5,311 bases of DNA from Lachnospiraceae bacterium. GTDB taxonomy: Bacteria > Bacillota_A > Clostridia > Lachnospirales > Lachnospiraceae. Within the stretch, counting starts at the first letter, position 1. Every line of letters starts with the position of its first letter. Shown piece after piece: positions 1 through 5,311 of this stretch. A model generated the notes under the pieces. The model made no database searches, was not told where the DNA came from, and saw nothing but the letters and a program-made list of their open reading frames with translations. The DNA is taken from NCBI GenBank assembly GCA_017634255.1, contig JAGBNT010000049.1, positions 1-5,311 of the forward strand, in the 5' to 3' direction. The translations under genes were made by a program, and so were the position numbers.

Positions 1-63
1 GATATGTCGCTTGATGAAATCAATGCTGAGATAAATGCGGCGAGAAATAAGGTGGCTGAATGA
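1..63 (+). CDS. C-terminal end of a RelB/DinJ-like antitoxin (partial, cut by window start)
   Basis: Only the last 20 codons are visible, ending in TGA at 61-63. The tail reads DMSLDEINAEINAARNKVAE, close to the 'MSLxEINAEIxAAR' tail common on RelB/DinJ-type antitoxins of Firmicutes. Such antitoxins bind their toxin through a C-terminal tail and repress their own promoter through an N-terminal ribbon-helix-helix, which lies outside this window. The ATG of the PIN-like reading frame starts inside the stop region (ATGA overlap at 60-63), the usual translational coupling of a toxin-antitoxin pair. The family call rests on a short tail and on the neighbour, so it is moderate. Confidence 0.55.
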   Translation, partial: DMSLDEINAEINAARNKVAE

Positions 64-146
64 AGCGGTATGCGGCCATAGATACCAATGTCCTTGTATC
101 CGCAATGCTGAAATGGACATCGGTTCCCGGTAGACGTGCTGCCTGA
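60..146 (+). pseudogene. Truncated PIN-family toxin (VapC-like) remnant
   Basis: The frame starts with ATG overlapping the antitoxin stop and reads MKRYAAIDTNVLVSAMLKW, then TSVPGR, and stops at TGA 144-146 after 28 residues. The 'IDTNVLVSA' segment is the first strand of PIN nucleases, where the Asp is the first metal-binding acidic residue. The following 'LKWxSVPG' is typical of the toxin-antitoxin PIN family often found beside RelB-like antitoxins. Full-length relatives are about 130-150 residues, so more than three quarters is missing, including the remaining acidic catalytic residues. No continuation of the PIN domain was recognised in the other two forward frames downstream. It is therefore a broken toxin, probably inactive, with the break at about 131. 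Confidence 0.65.
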
Positions 147-231
147 CTCGAAATATGGTCTTTCTGGAACGGAGTTAGAGGATTTTCGAGAGGCTTTTGT
201 ACACATGGAAAGCAGCAGAAAAAGACAGTAA
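133..231 (+). other. Short unassigned reading-frame scrap after the PIN break
   Basis: Frame 1 is open from before this point and reads DVLPDSKYGLSGTELEDFRE and then 12 more residues, to TAA at 229-231. The composition looks coding-like, but I do not recognise the family and there is no start codon with a ribosome site. A further small frame, ATG 243 to TAA 290 (15 residues), follows. The simplest view is that these are pieces of a deleted gene joined to the truncated toxin. It could also be non-coding sequence that happens to be open. Confidence 0.25.
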
Positions 232-258
232 CGCTTCGAGGCATGGACCGTTGTAAGA

Positions 259-288
259 TTGACATGTCTGCGAAATATGTGATTAAAT
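259..288 (+). promoter_or_regulatory. Candidate sigma-A promoter for the three-gene group
   Basis: A perfect -35 box TTGACA lies at 259-264. After an 18-base spacer there is TTAAAT at 283-288 (four of six matches to TATAAT), preceded by TG at 280-281 with one base between, an extended -10 element. Transcription would start near 295, giving an untranslated leader of about 50 bases before the first gene at 344. It lies directly between the toxin-antitoxin debris and the first intact gene, as expected for the operon promoter. No operator or terminator-like leader structure was seen. Confidence 0.5.
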
Positions 289-332
289 AAGGCTATAAGA
301 CTACATTATAGCGGCATCGCCGGCTCCGAAAG

Positions 333-337
333 GGAGG
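333..337 (+). promoter_or_regulatory. Ribosome binding site of the chaperone-like gene
   Basis: GGAGG, within AGGGAGGAAT, lies six bases before the ATG at 344. It is a strong Shine-Dalgarno site and fixes that start codon. Confidence 0.8.
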
Positions 338-343
338 AATGTT

Positions 344-868
344 ATGAGCGAAAGAAAAAAGCAGCTGCTTAAAAGGCTGGAGGAATTTTTCAAAAACGAC
401 GAGGGGGCAGAGGATGCCTCGATCTTTACGGCGGAGGAACTCGGAACTCCGATGGATATGCTGCGGGTGCTGGTGACCGGATATGGTCCCGGACTCATAG
501 ATGTGCTTGCAGAATACTCCTTTATCCCCTTCGAGGGTCCCGAGGAGGTATTATATTTTTCCTCTGTCATCACCATCATGACGGATATTCCCAAGGATGG
601 AGTAATTCCCCTTTCAGCTGCGACAGCAAGGCTGAATTTTTTCCTCCCCTATGGGAGCTTCTGCATAAGCGGGGACGGAAAGATGCTTGTGTATAAGTCC
701 GTTGCGGCTCTGCGCGCGGACCACGACGATAAAAAGCTTTATGAGGATATTGAGCTGGCAGCGGACACGGCGCTTTTAGCCGCAGAAGATCACAGCTTCC
801 TTCTTATGCAGGTGGCTGAGGGAGAGCTGCTGCTCGAAGACTATCTGGCAGGGCTTCCGGAAGCGTGA
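344..868 (+). CDS. YbjN / type III chaperone-like small acidic protein
   Basis: The protein has 174 residues and starts at an ATG with a strong GGAGG site. No signal peptide or membrane segment is visible, so it should be cytosolic. The apparent order is: charged helix (about 1-20), helix (50-59), strands (68-82), helix (88-100), two strands (104-109 and 113-119), then a long helix (129-155) and an acidic tail. This alpha-beta3-alpha-beta2-alpha layout is that of the YbjN fold and of class I type III secretion chaperones, which share a fold. The 'LVYKSV' strand, followed by a helix rich in Leu, Asp and Glu and then 'LLMQVAEGE', is especially YbjN-like. Chaperones of this fold are small and acidic and are usually encoded directly upstream of the cargo they bind, as here: the next gene starts 8 bases after its stop. 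The role as chaperone of the 908-residue protein is inferred. A free-standing regulator of the YbjN type is the alternative. Confidence 0.6.
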   Translation: MSERKKQLLKRLEEFFKNDEGAEDASIFTAEELGTPMDMLRVLVTGYGPGLIDVLAEYSFIPFEGPEEVLYFSSVITIMTDIPKDGVIPLSAATARLNFFLPYGSFCISGDGKMLVYKSVAALRADHDDKKLYEDIELAADTALLAAEDHSFLLMQVAEGELLLEDYLAGLPEA

Positions 869-876
869 GGTAGGAT

Positions 877-3603
877 ATGGGAGAAATTGAGGCAGGCAGG
901 CAAAGCGTACATAGAGAGTCTGTGGGTTCGGTTCATGAGGATGTGCATATAAATGCGGCACAGGTTCAAAGAAACGTTCAGGAGATGAATAACCCCGTTG
1001 AGGGCAACCTTGTCGACCGCTACATTACACAGGTCACAATGCCTTCAGTGAACACGCTGCAGGCGGATATGGAGAATGCGTCAGTAGATGTGAATTTTCA
1101 GTTCGCAGACTCCGACAGGATGAGGAAAAAGCGATTAAAAGAGGGTAAAGAAAGACTGAAGCTGCAGGACCGGCTATACGCTAAGGAGCTGGAAGACGAT
1201 GCGAGGGCTTATGGGGACGGAAGGCTCGTTTCGATAGAGACGGCAATAAAACTAAGCGATAAGGACCTCGTAAAGCATTACCATGAATACAGGACCAGGG
1301 ACAGTTACCTGGAGGCGAGGTATTCCCTGTTAAGGAACAAATACTACACACTGCTTCCCGCTGATATCATGAAAAATTATCCCAAGCGAGAGCTGATGGC
1401 GCGCTTAAGCGGCGAGCTGCAAAAGGAGGACGATCAGAGAAATACGGATCTTATCATCTTCCTGCAGGATCTTATCACTGTAAAGATAGCGGAGGAAAAT
1501 GCCGCCAAACCCGAAACCGCTGACCCCGGCTTCAGCCACTATCCGTCGCATATTTCCGTCAAAGAAGTAGCGCATAACGCAGCAGCTTACAGCGCCAATG
1601 AGAAGGTCATAAATTCTCAGCGGTATCTTACAGATGTGGCAAAGCAGGAGCATAAAGATGCCATGAGAAGCGTTATGGCACCGGATGAAGAACACAGATT
1701 GTGGCAGGAAGAAGATAAGAACTGGATGAGCCCCCAGCAGAAGGAGGGCTTAAGAGGTGTCCTTGCCTGGATGTACAGGAACTGCAATAAGTCCTCGGAA
1801 TCAAAGGAGCCCTTTGTCTTTAGACTTACTCAGGCTCCGCCGGAAAAGCTTATGTTCATGTTTTTTATGGTTGAACATGACATGACAAATGCCCCGAATA
1901 CGGAATACTTTTACAGGGCTTTGACCACCTATACCCCGGATGTGAATAAGTTTAAAGACAAGATGGTCGCAAGCAAATGGAAGTTCTGGAAGAGGATAGG
2001 GTCTGATTCCTCAGACGATGTAATCGACTGGAGCACCATGGGAAAAATCTGGCATTTTGTTATGGGCTGTGATTTTATAAGTGACTATGTCCAGGCAAAA
2101 GCTGAGGAAAAGAGGCTTGAAAATAAGCTTAGAGATAATCCGGACGCAAACCAGCAGCGTGCGAACGACCTTTGCAGCTCACTGCTCCAAAAGGGAAAAA
2201 TACTGCTTGATATGTATAAGGCTGCGAATCTTACAGAGAATATGTCTCCCCAGCTTATATCGAATGAAAGGCTGCGCCAGGAGGTTTTGCGAAGAATAGG
2301 GGAGTTCAATACGCAGGCGCTGGAATTACGAAATCTGCTTGCCAACCCGGATCTTCAAATGCCTCAGTTCGACGCTGCACAAGCCGGAAAGACTTCACAA
2401 CTTCCCATGGGCTCAGCGGGGGATGGAGGCGGCTTCGTAGAAGGAGTCAAGAATACAGGAGCCGTTGTGGGTGAGATAGACAAGATCCTAAAGATAACTG
2501 ACGGAAGCGCTCACAGCGTTTTAGGCTTCACCGGGAAAGTAGGTTACGTAACGGCATCAAGCGGTCTTACCACGGTTATGGCTCTTCTGGGTATGATAAG
2601 CTCTATTGCTTCCGCTTTCGACTTAGGGGAAAAGCTGTCCACCCTCACCGTTGCCGATCAGTTTGCCCAAAGCCTGTCTGTTGCCGGAAATATTTCCAAA
2701 AGCTTTGGGGATATGGTTGCTGGGACCGGTAAAATAGTATCTCAATTTACGGAAAACCTGACAGGAAGCAGCAGCTGGCTCGGAAATACAACGGTAAAGA
2801 CCGCCTCGGAGTCCTTTAGCACCGTGGCAGGCGGGACCCAGTTTATTGCAGGGGCAATGACGATAGCTGCGGGTCTTGCCACTACCGTGGCTGGCGGCAT
2901 ACAGCTTGGCAGGGCGGTAAGCTCCCGCCGGGACATAACCCGTGGACGTCAGAAGCTGTCTCAGGTGGAGATACAGGATGACGAACAGCTCACCGAAGCC
3001 CAGAAGACCGCAAGAAAAGAGCAGCAGCACCTTAAAAAGCTCATGACCCATGTGGACAATATGGCGGTCAATCAGGAGAAAAGCGCCGGAGTCAATATGG
3101 TCACAGGTACTATCATGATGGTCGGCGGCGCCTTAAGCATGACGGGGGTGGCTGCCCCGGTAGGTCTTATCCTTTCATTTTTGGGCTCTGCCGTAAGTCT
3201 CGGATACAACGTCTTATATGCAAGGCATATGAAGCATATGACACAGCGCTCTGCGGTGGACGATGCCCTTGGACTGAATGAGAAGATCGAAGAAGAGAGG
3301 GCAGGAGACGGACCTGTTTCCCGGCTCAATAAGTCGCAACTTGAGGAATATAAAAATCAGCTGCGTCAGGATTTCCTTGCAAAAAACGGGTATGCCACCT
3401 TTAAGGAATGTTACGCGGATATTTCCGCATATAACGCTCGTCTCCTCTATAAGCACATTTTCGCAGATGACGATCCCTATCAGGATAAGGGAGCATACGA
3501 GGATGTGGTGAAGGCTTTGGGACTTAAGATAAAGCGTTCCACAAGGCGGTCGGAGGCAAATATTCCGACGGTAAAGATGATATATTCGAAGCTGATGCAA
3601 TAA
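877..3603 (+). CDS. Large hypothetical protein with glycine-rich hydrophobic segments, possible chaperone-bound effector or translocator
   Basis: The protein has 908 residues. The ATG at 877 follows AGG (868-870) and GGA (873-875), and the gap after the upstream stop is 8 bases, so the two genes are probably translationally coupled. I do not recognise a named family. Residues 1-75 are polar and probably disordered, with no signal peptide. Residues 80-110 are a highly charged, probable coiled-coil helix. Residues 110-490 are mostly helical and soluble, with a Trp/aromatic-rich block around 283-405 (GVLAWMYRNCNK, then MFMFFMVEHD). Residues 511-523 are a Gly-rich hinge. Three Gly/Ala/Ser-rich hydrophobic segments follow, at about 548-582, 646-680 and 738-780; a charged Gln/Lys/Glu-rich helix (683-735) separates the last two. 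Residues 786-908 are a soluble helical C-terminal domain. This layout resembles type III translocators of the IpaB/YopB kind and other proteins that are stored soluble and later insert into membranes. That similarity is in architecture only. A cytosolic scaffold or a cargo of a contractile injection system are alternatives. Confidence 0.7.
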   Translation: MGEIEAGRQSVHRESVGSVHEDVHINAAQVQRNVQEMNNPVEGNLVDRYITQVTMPSVNTLQADMENASVDVNFQFADSDRMRKKRLKEGKERLKLQDRLYAKELEDDARAYGDGRLVSIETAIKLSDKDLVKHYHEYRTRDSYLEARYSLLRNKYYTLLPADIMKNYPKRELMARLSGELQKEDDQRNTDLIIFLQDLITVKIAEENAAKPETADPGFSHYPSHISVKEVAHNAAAYSANEKVINSQRYLTDVAKQEHKDAMRSVMAPDEEHRLWQEEDKNWMSPQQKEGLRGVLAWMYRNCNKSSESKEPFVFRLTQAPPEKLMFMFFMVEHDMTNAPNTEYFYRALTTYTPDVNKFKDKMVASKWKFWKRIGSDSSDDVIDWSTMGKIWHFVMGCDFISDYVQAKAEEKRLENKLRDNPDANQQRANDLCSSLLQKGKILLDMYKAANLTENMSPQLISNERLRQEVLRRIGEFNTQALELRNLLANPDLQMPQFDAAQAGKTSQLPMGSAGDGGGFVEGVKNTGAVVGEIDKILKITDGSAHSVLGFTGKVGYVTASSGLTTVMALLGMISSIASAFDLGEKLSTLTVADQFAQSLSVAGNISKSFGDMVAGTGKIVSQFTENLTGSSSWLGNTTVKTASESFSTVAGGTQFIAGAMTIAAGLATTVAGGIQLGRAVSSRRDITRGRQKLSQVEIQDDEQLTEAQKTARKEQQHLKKLMTHVDNMAVNQEKSAGVNMVTGTIMMVGGALSMTGVAAPVGLILSFLGSAVSLGYNVLYARHMKHMTQRSAVDDALGLNEKIEEERAGDGPVSRLNKSQLEEYKNQLRQDFLAKNGYATFKECYADISAYNARLLYKHIFADDDPYQDKGAYEDVVKALGLKIKRSTRRSEANIPTVKMIYSKLMQ

Positions 3604-3675
3604 AGGCTTAAGTGGAATGTCGTTGTTTTACATACGTCACTTGCGGCGAATACAGATGAATATTTGGATGCTTAT

Positions 3676-4506
3676 ATGAAATCTACATGGATAACTACCG
3701 GAGATAAAGAAAGCCAGATTTATAAGGATATTGCCGCACGATACGATGTGGTGCTGACCGGGGAAGAGGAAATACTCATAGCCTCGGACGAGGAGGACAG
3801 GGCAGCAGGATTTTCGGCCTTTACGAAAATTAAGGGCTTTCTTGACATAGCCTTCTTTTTTGTTTCGGAGTCCTTCAGGGAGGGGGACTGTGCTGACTAT
3901 ATGCTCGGCGAGCTCGAGGCTGCGGCGAAGCAGGGCGGAGCGGCCTATATACGTTATATGATGCCGGCCTCTGACGCGCTGGTGAGTTATTTTGAAAAAA
4001 AGGGCTTCGATATTTTCCCCGGAAATAGGTTTTATGAAATATCCATAGGGGCGCTTTATTATTCAAAAAACTTCAGGGAGAGGATATACCGGAAAGAGCC
4101 TAAGGGAGTGAAGAGCATAGATGACTGCACCCCCGAGGAGCATAGGCTCCTTAACCGCTTTTTTGAACAAAACGGCATAGACCAGGAGGTCCCCTTTAAC
4201 CGGAAGCTTTCAAACGTCAAGATAAAGGATGGGGGAATAAGGAGCCTTATCTTAAATGATACTCTGCCGAGCGGACAGATAACCATAAGCTATGTTTATG
4301 TCGAGGAGGGGCATATAGGCTACCTTTTGGATAACTTCCGGAGATGTTCACAGGTTTTGGACGCCTATGGAAGAAGGGCCAGGAAGCTGAAGCTCCTCTT
4401 TTCCACCGAAACGGGCAGTGAGCTCGAGTTGATAAAGTATTTTATAGGGGATGTGGGACTGATAAAGGAGGTATATCTGGTCATGACGGCGGTAAAAAAG
4501 CTGTAA
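3676..4506 (+). CDS. Tandem GNAT-like protein with degenerate acetyl-CoA loop
   Basis: The protein has about 276 residues from the ATG at 3676. That start was chosen because GGA at 3666-3668 lies seven bases upstream; TTG at 3664 (280 residues) is the alternative, and neither site is strong. The N-terminal half (about 28-125) follows the GNAT order: 'EEILIASDEEDRAAGFSAF', a strand 'LDIAFFFV', a loop and helix from R68, then 'ALVSYFEKKGF' (101-111), the classic C-terminal GNAT 'AxxFYEKxGF' helix. The acetyl-CoA loop, normally R/Q-x-x-G-x-G/A, here reads REGDCA (68-73), with Asp in place of the central Gly. The C-terminal half (about 185-276) looks like a second GNAT sheet (ITISYVYVEEGHIGYLL) and has no visible cofactor loop. 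It lies 72 bases after the large gene on the same strand, so probably in the same transcript. It may be an acyltransferase with altered cofactor binding or a non-catalytic binding protein; its substrate is unknown. Confidence 0.6.
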   Translation: MKSTWITTGDKESQIYKDIAARYDVVLTGEEEILIASDEEDRAAGFSAFTKIKGFLDIAFFFVSESFREGDCADYMLGELEAAAKQGGAAYIRYMMPASDALVSYFEKKGFDIFPGNRFYEISIGALYYSKNFRERIYRKEPKGVKSIDDCTPEEHRLLNRFFEQNGIDQEVPFNRKLSNVKIKDGGIRSLILNDTLPSGQITISYVYVEEGHIGYLLDNFRRCSQVLDAYGRRARKLKLLFSTETGSELELIKYFIGDVGLIKEVYLVMTAVKKL

Positions 4507-4511
4507 GGAGA

Positions 4512-4547
4512 GGCGTAGGTTGAAAAACGTGTGCGCCAAAGCTTTTT
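4512..4547 (+). terminator. Weak candidate terminator between convergent genes
   Basis: GGCGTA at 4512-4517 can pair with TGCGCC at 4532-4537 (one G-T wobble, with a further G-T wobble and a mismatch inside). It is followed by AAAGCTTTTT at 4538-4547. The stem is short, the loop large and the T-run short, so this is only a possible end signal for the rightward operon. It lies in the 40-base gap between the two converging stops, where a terminator would be expected. Confidence 0.3.
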
Positions 4548-5311
4548 CAGGAAAGCGTTCGAATTAGTGCGCCTTCCAGTTCAGCACCCTTTACCGGCTT
4601 TAAGAGGAAGTCATCAAAGCCCTCCCTTTCATAGAGCTCCCGGTTTTCCTGGCCGGAATTTGCCGTAAGTATTATCACAGGGGTTTGGTTATTGAGCCCG
4701 CCCTCCTGTTCCCTGATAGCGTGCAGACACTCTATGCCATCCATCTCAGGCATCATATGATCCATGAATATCACGTCATATTTCTTTTCAGCCGTGAGCT
4801 TCAGGCACTCTGCGCCGCTTAAGGCAGTGGTGATCTGCACTTTTGTAGCCTGCAGCAGCCGGGTCTCCACAAGAAGATTAAACTTATTGTCATCCACGAT
4901 CAGCACGCACACATCCGGTGCTACAAAGCCGGGCTTATATACGGGCCTTTCCCTGGTGCTTAAGGCCTCGTCGGGGTCGAAGCTTCCAAGGGGAGCGCTG
5001 TCCGCCACGCTTTGTTTAAGCCGGACTGTAAAGGCAGAACCGCTGCCGTATTCGCTTTCGACCTCTATCCGCCCGCCCATGAGGTCAGTTAGCTGCTTTA
5101 CTATTGAAAGCCCCAGGCCCGTCCCTTCGATATATTTGATCTTGTCCGTATCCTCGCGCGTAAAGGCATCGAAAAGATGGGGCAGGCTTTCGGCGCGGAT
5201 TCCCATCCCGGTATCGGATATGCGATAGACGACCATTAGGCTCTTTTCAGGGGAAACGGCGCCATTAAAGCCGGAATCGTGACCTGCCCGGTCCGGCTCT
5301 TCGAAGCTTAC
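4547..5311 (-). CDS. Hybrid histidine kinase, C-terminal part (HATPase end plus receiver), partial
   Basis: The frame is open from the right edge of the window (254 residues visible) to TGA at 4547-4549; the sensor, the His-containing dimerisation domain and the N box lie outside. The visible ATPase motifs are the G1 box DTGMGI (visible residues 33-38), the F box LFDAF (46-50) and the G2 box GTGLGLS (63-69), then the 'GGRIEVESEYGSGSAFTV' end of the domain. After a linker of about 30 residues comes a complete receiver domain (about 135-250). It has the acidic pair DD (140-141), the phospho-acceptor Asp in FMDHMMPEMDG (184), Thr (216) and Lys in LLKPV (238), so all key residues are present. The protein autophosphorylates and passes phosphate to its own receiver. 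The gene ends right after the receiver with no HPt domain, so any onward relay needs a separate HPt protein. It converges on the GNAT-like gene with a 40-base gap and is not part of that operon. No input signal can be inferred. Confidence 0.95.
   Translation of the reverse strand, partial: VSFEEPDRAGHDSGFNGAVSPEKSLMVVYRISDTGMGIRAESLPHLFDAFTREDTDKIKYIEGTGLGLSIVKQLTDLMGGRIEVESEYGSGSAFTVRLKQSVADSAPLGSFDPDEALSTRERPVYKPGFVAPDVCVLIVDDNKFNLLVETRLLQATKVQITTALSGAECLKLTAEKKYDVIFMDHMMPEMDGIECLHAIREQEGGLNNQTPVIILTANSGQENRELYEREGFDDFLLKPVKGAELEGALIRTLS

Noticed and set aside
20..265. 81-residue open frame on the minus strand
   Set aside because: It overlaps the antitoxin tail and PIN start in antisense; it has no recognisable domain and an implausible composition.
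2623..3051. 142-residue open frame on the minus strand
   Set aside because: It lies wholly inside the 908-residue gene, opposite the Gly/Ala-rich part where GC-rich codons keep the antisense frame open. The composition is odd and it has no ribosome site or recognisable domain.
3225..3241. Short direct repeat GCATATGA separated by one base
   Set aside because: It encodes the repeated His-Met of RHMKHM within the large protein and occurs only twice. It is too small to be a functional repeat or array.
3214..3600. 128-residue open frame on the minus strand
   Set aside because: It is antisense to the 3' end of the large gene and has an unlikely protein composition. The plus-strand frame is clearly the coding one.
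877..3603. Phage tape-measure protein as the identity of the large gene
   Set aside because: Tape-measure proteins also combine long helices with hydrophobic segments, but no tail or other phage genes flank this one, and a small chaperone-like gene and a GNAT-like gene are the neighbours. It is not excluded, only less likely.
4764..5228. 154-residue open frame on the plus strand
   Set aside because: It is antisense to the histidine kinase, whose ATPase and receiver motifs are unambiguous; the plus-strand product is Ser/Arg/Pro-rich with no motif.
1..5311. CRISPR array, tRNA, rRNA, insertion sequence or attachment site
   Set aside because: No regularly spaced repeats, tRNA-like cloverleaf, rRNA-like sequence, transposase frame or paired inverted terminal repeats were found by reading both strands.

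Overview
The window looks like chromosomal DNA of an anaerobic Firmicute, most likely Lachnospiraceae or Clostridia. The basis is moderate GC, frequent AGA/AGG and ATA codons, good Shine-Dalgarno sites before most starts, a RelB-like/PIN toxin-antitoxin remnant of a clostridial type, and a hybrid sensor kinase. The taxonomic call is an inference from style, not from a marker gene.

Layout. Positions 1-63 hold the last 20 codons of a RelB/DinJ-like antitoxin. It overlaps by four bases the start of a PIN-family toxin, which is intact for only about 24 residues and then breaks at about 131, giving a truncated pseudogene. The next 200 bases hold short reading-frame scraps and a good candidate promoter (259-288). 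A rightward group of three genes follows. The first (344-868) is a small acidic protein whose predicted order of strands and helices matches the YbjN / type III secretion chaperone-like fold. The second (877-3603) starts 8 bases later and is a 908-residue protein without a signal peptide. It has a long charged helical N-terminal half, three glycine/alanine-rich hydrophobic segments in the C-terminal half, and a short soluble C-terminal domain. The third (3676-4506) is a protein of about 276 residues that looks like two GNAT folds with degraded acetyl-CoA motifs; its 5' end is unclear. Converging from the right is the 3' part of a hybrid histidine kinase (4547-5311, minus strand), with its end of HATPase plus a receiver domain; the rest lies beyond the window.

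How the genes may work together. A small chaperone-like protein made immediately before a large protein with glycine-rich membrane-inserting segments is the arrangement seen for chaperone-translocator or chaperone-effector pairs in injection systems. Here it appears in what seems to be a Gram-positive, with no secretion apparatus in view. The GNAT-like third gene could modify the large protein or be an accessory. These functional links are inference; the gene layout and the protein features are seen directly.
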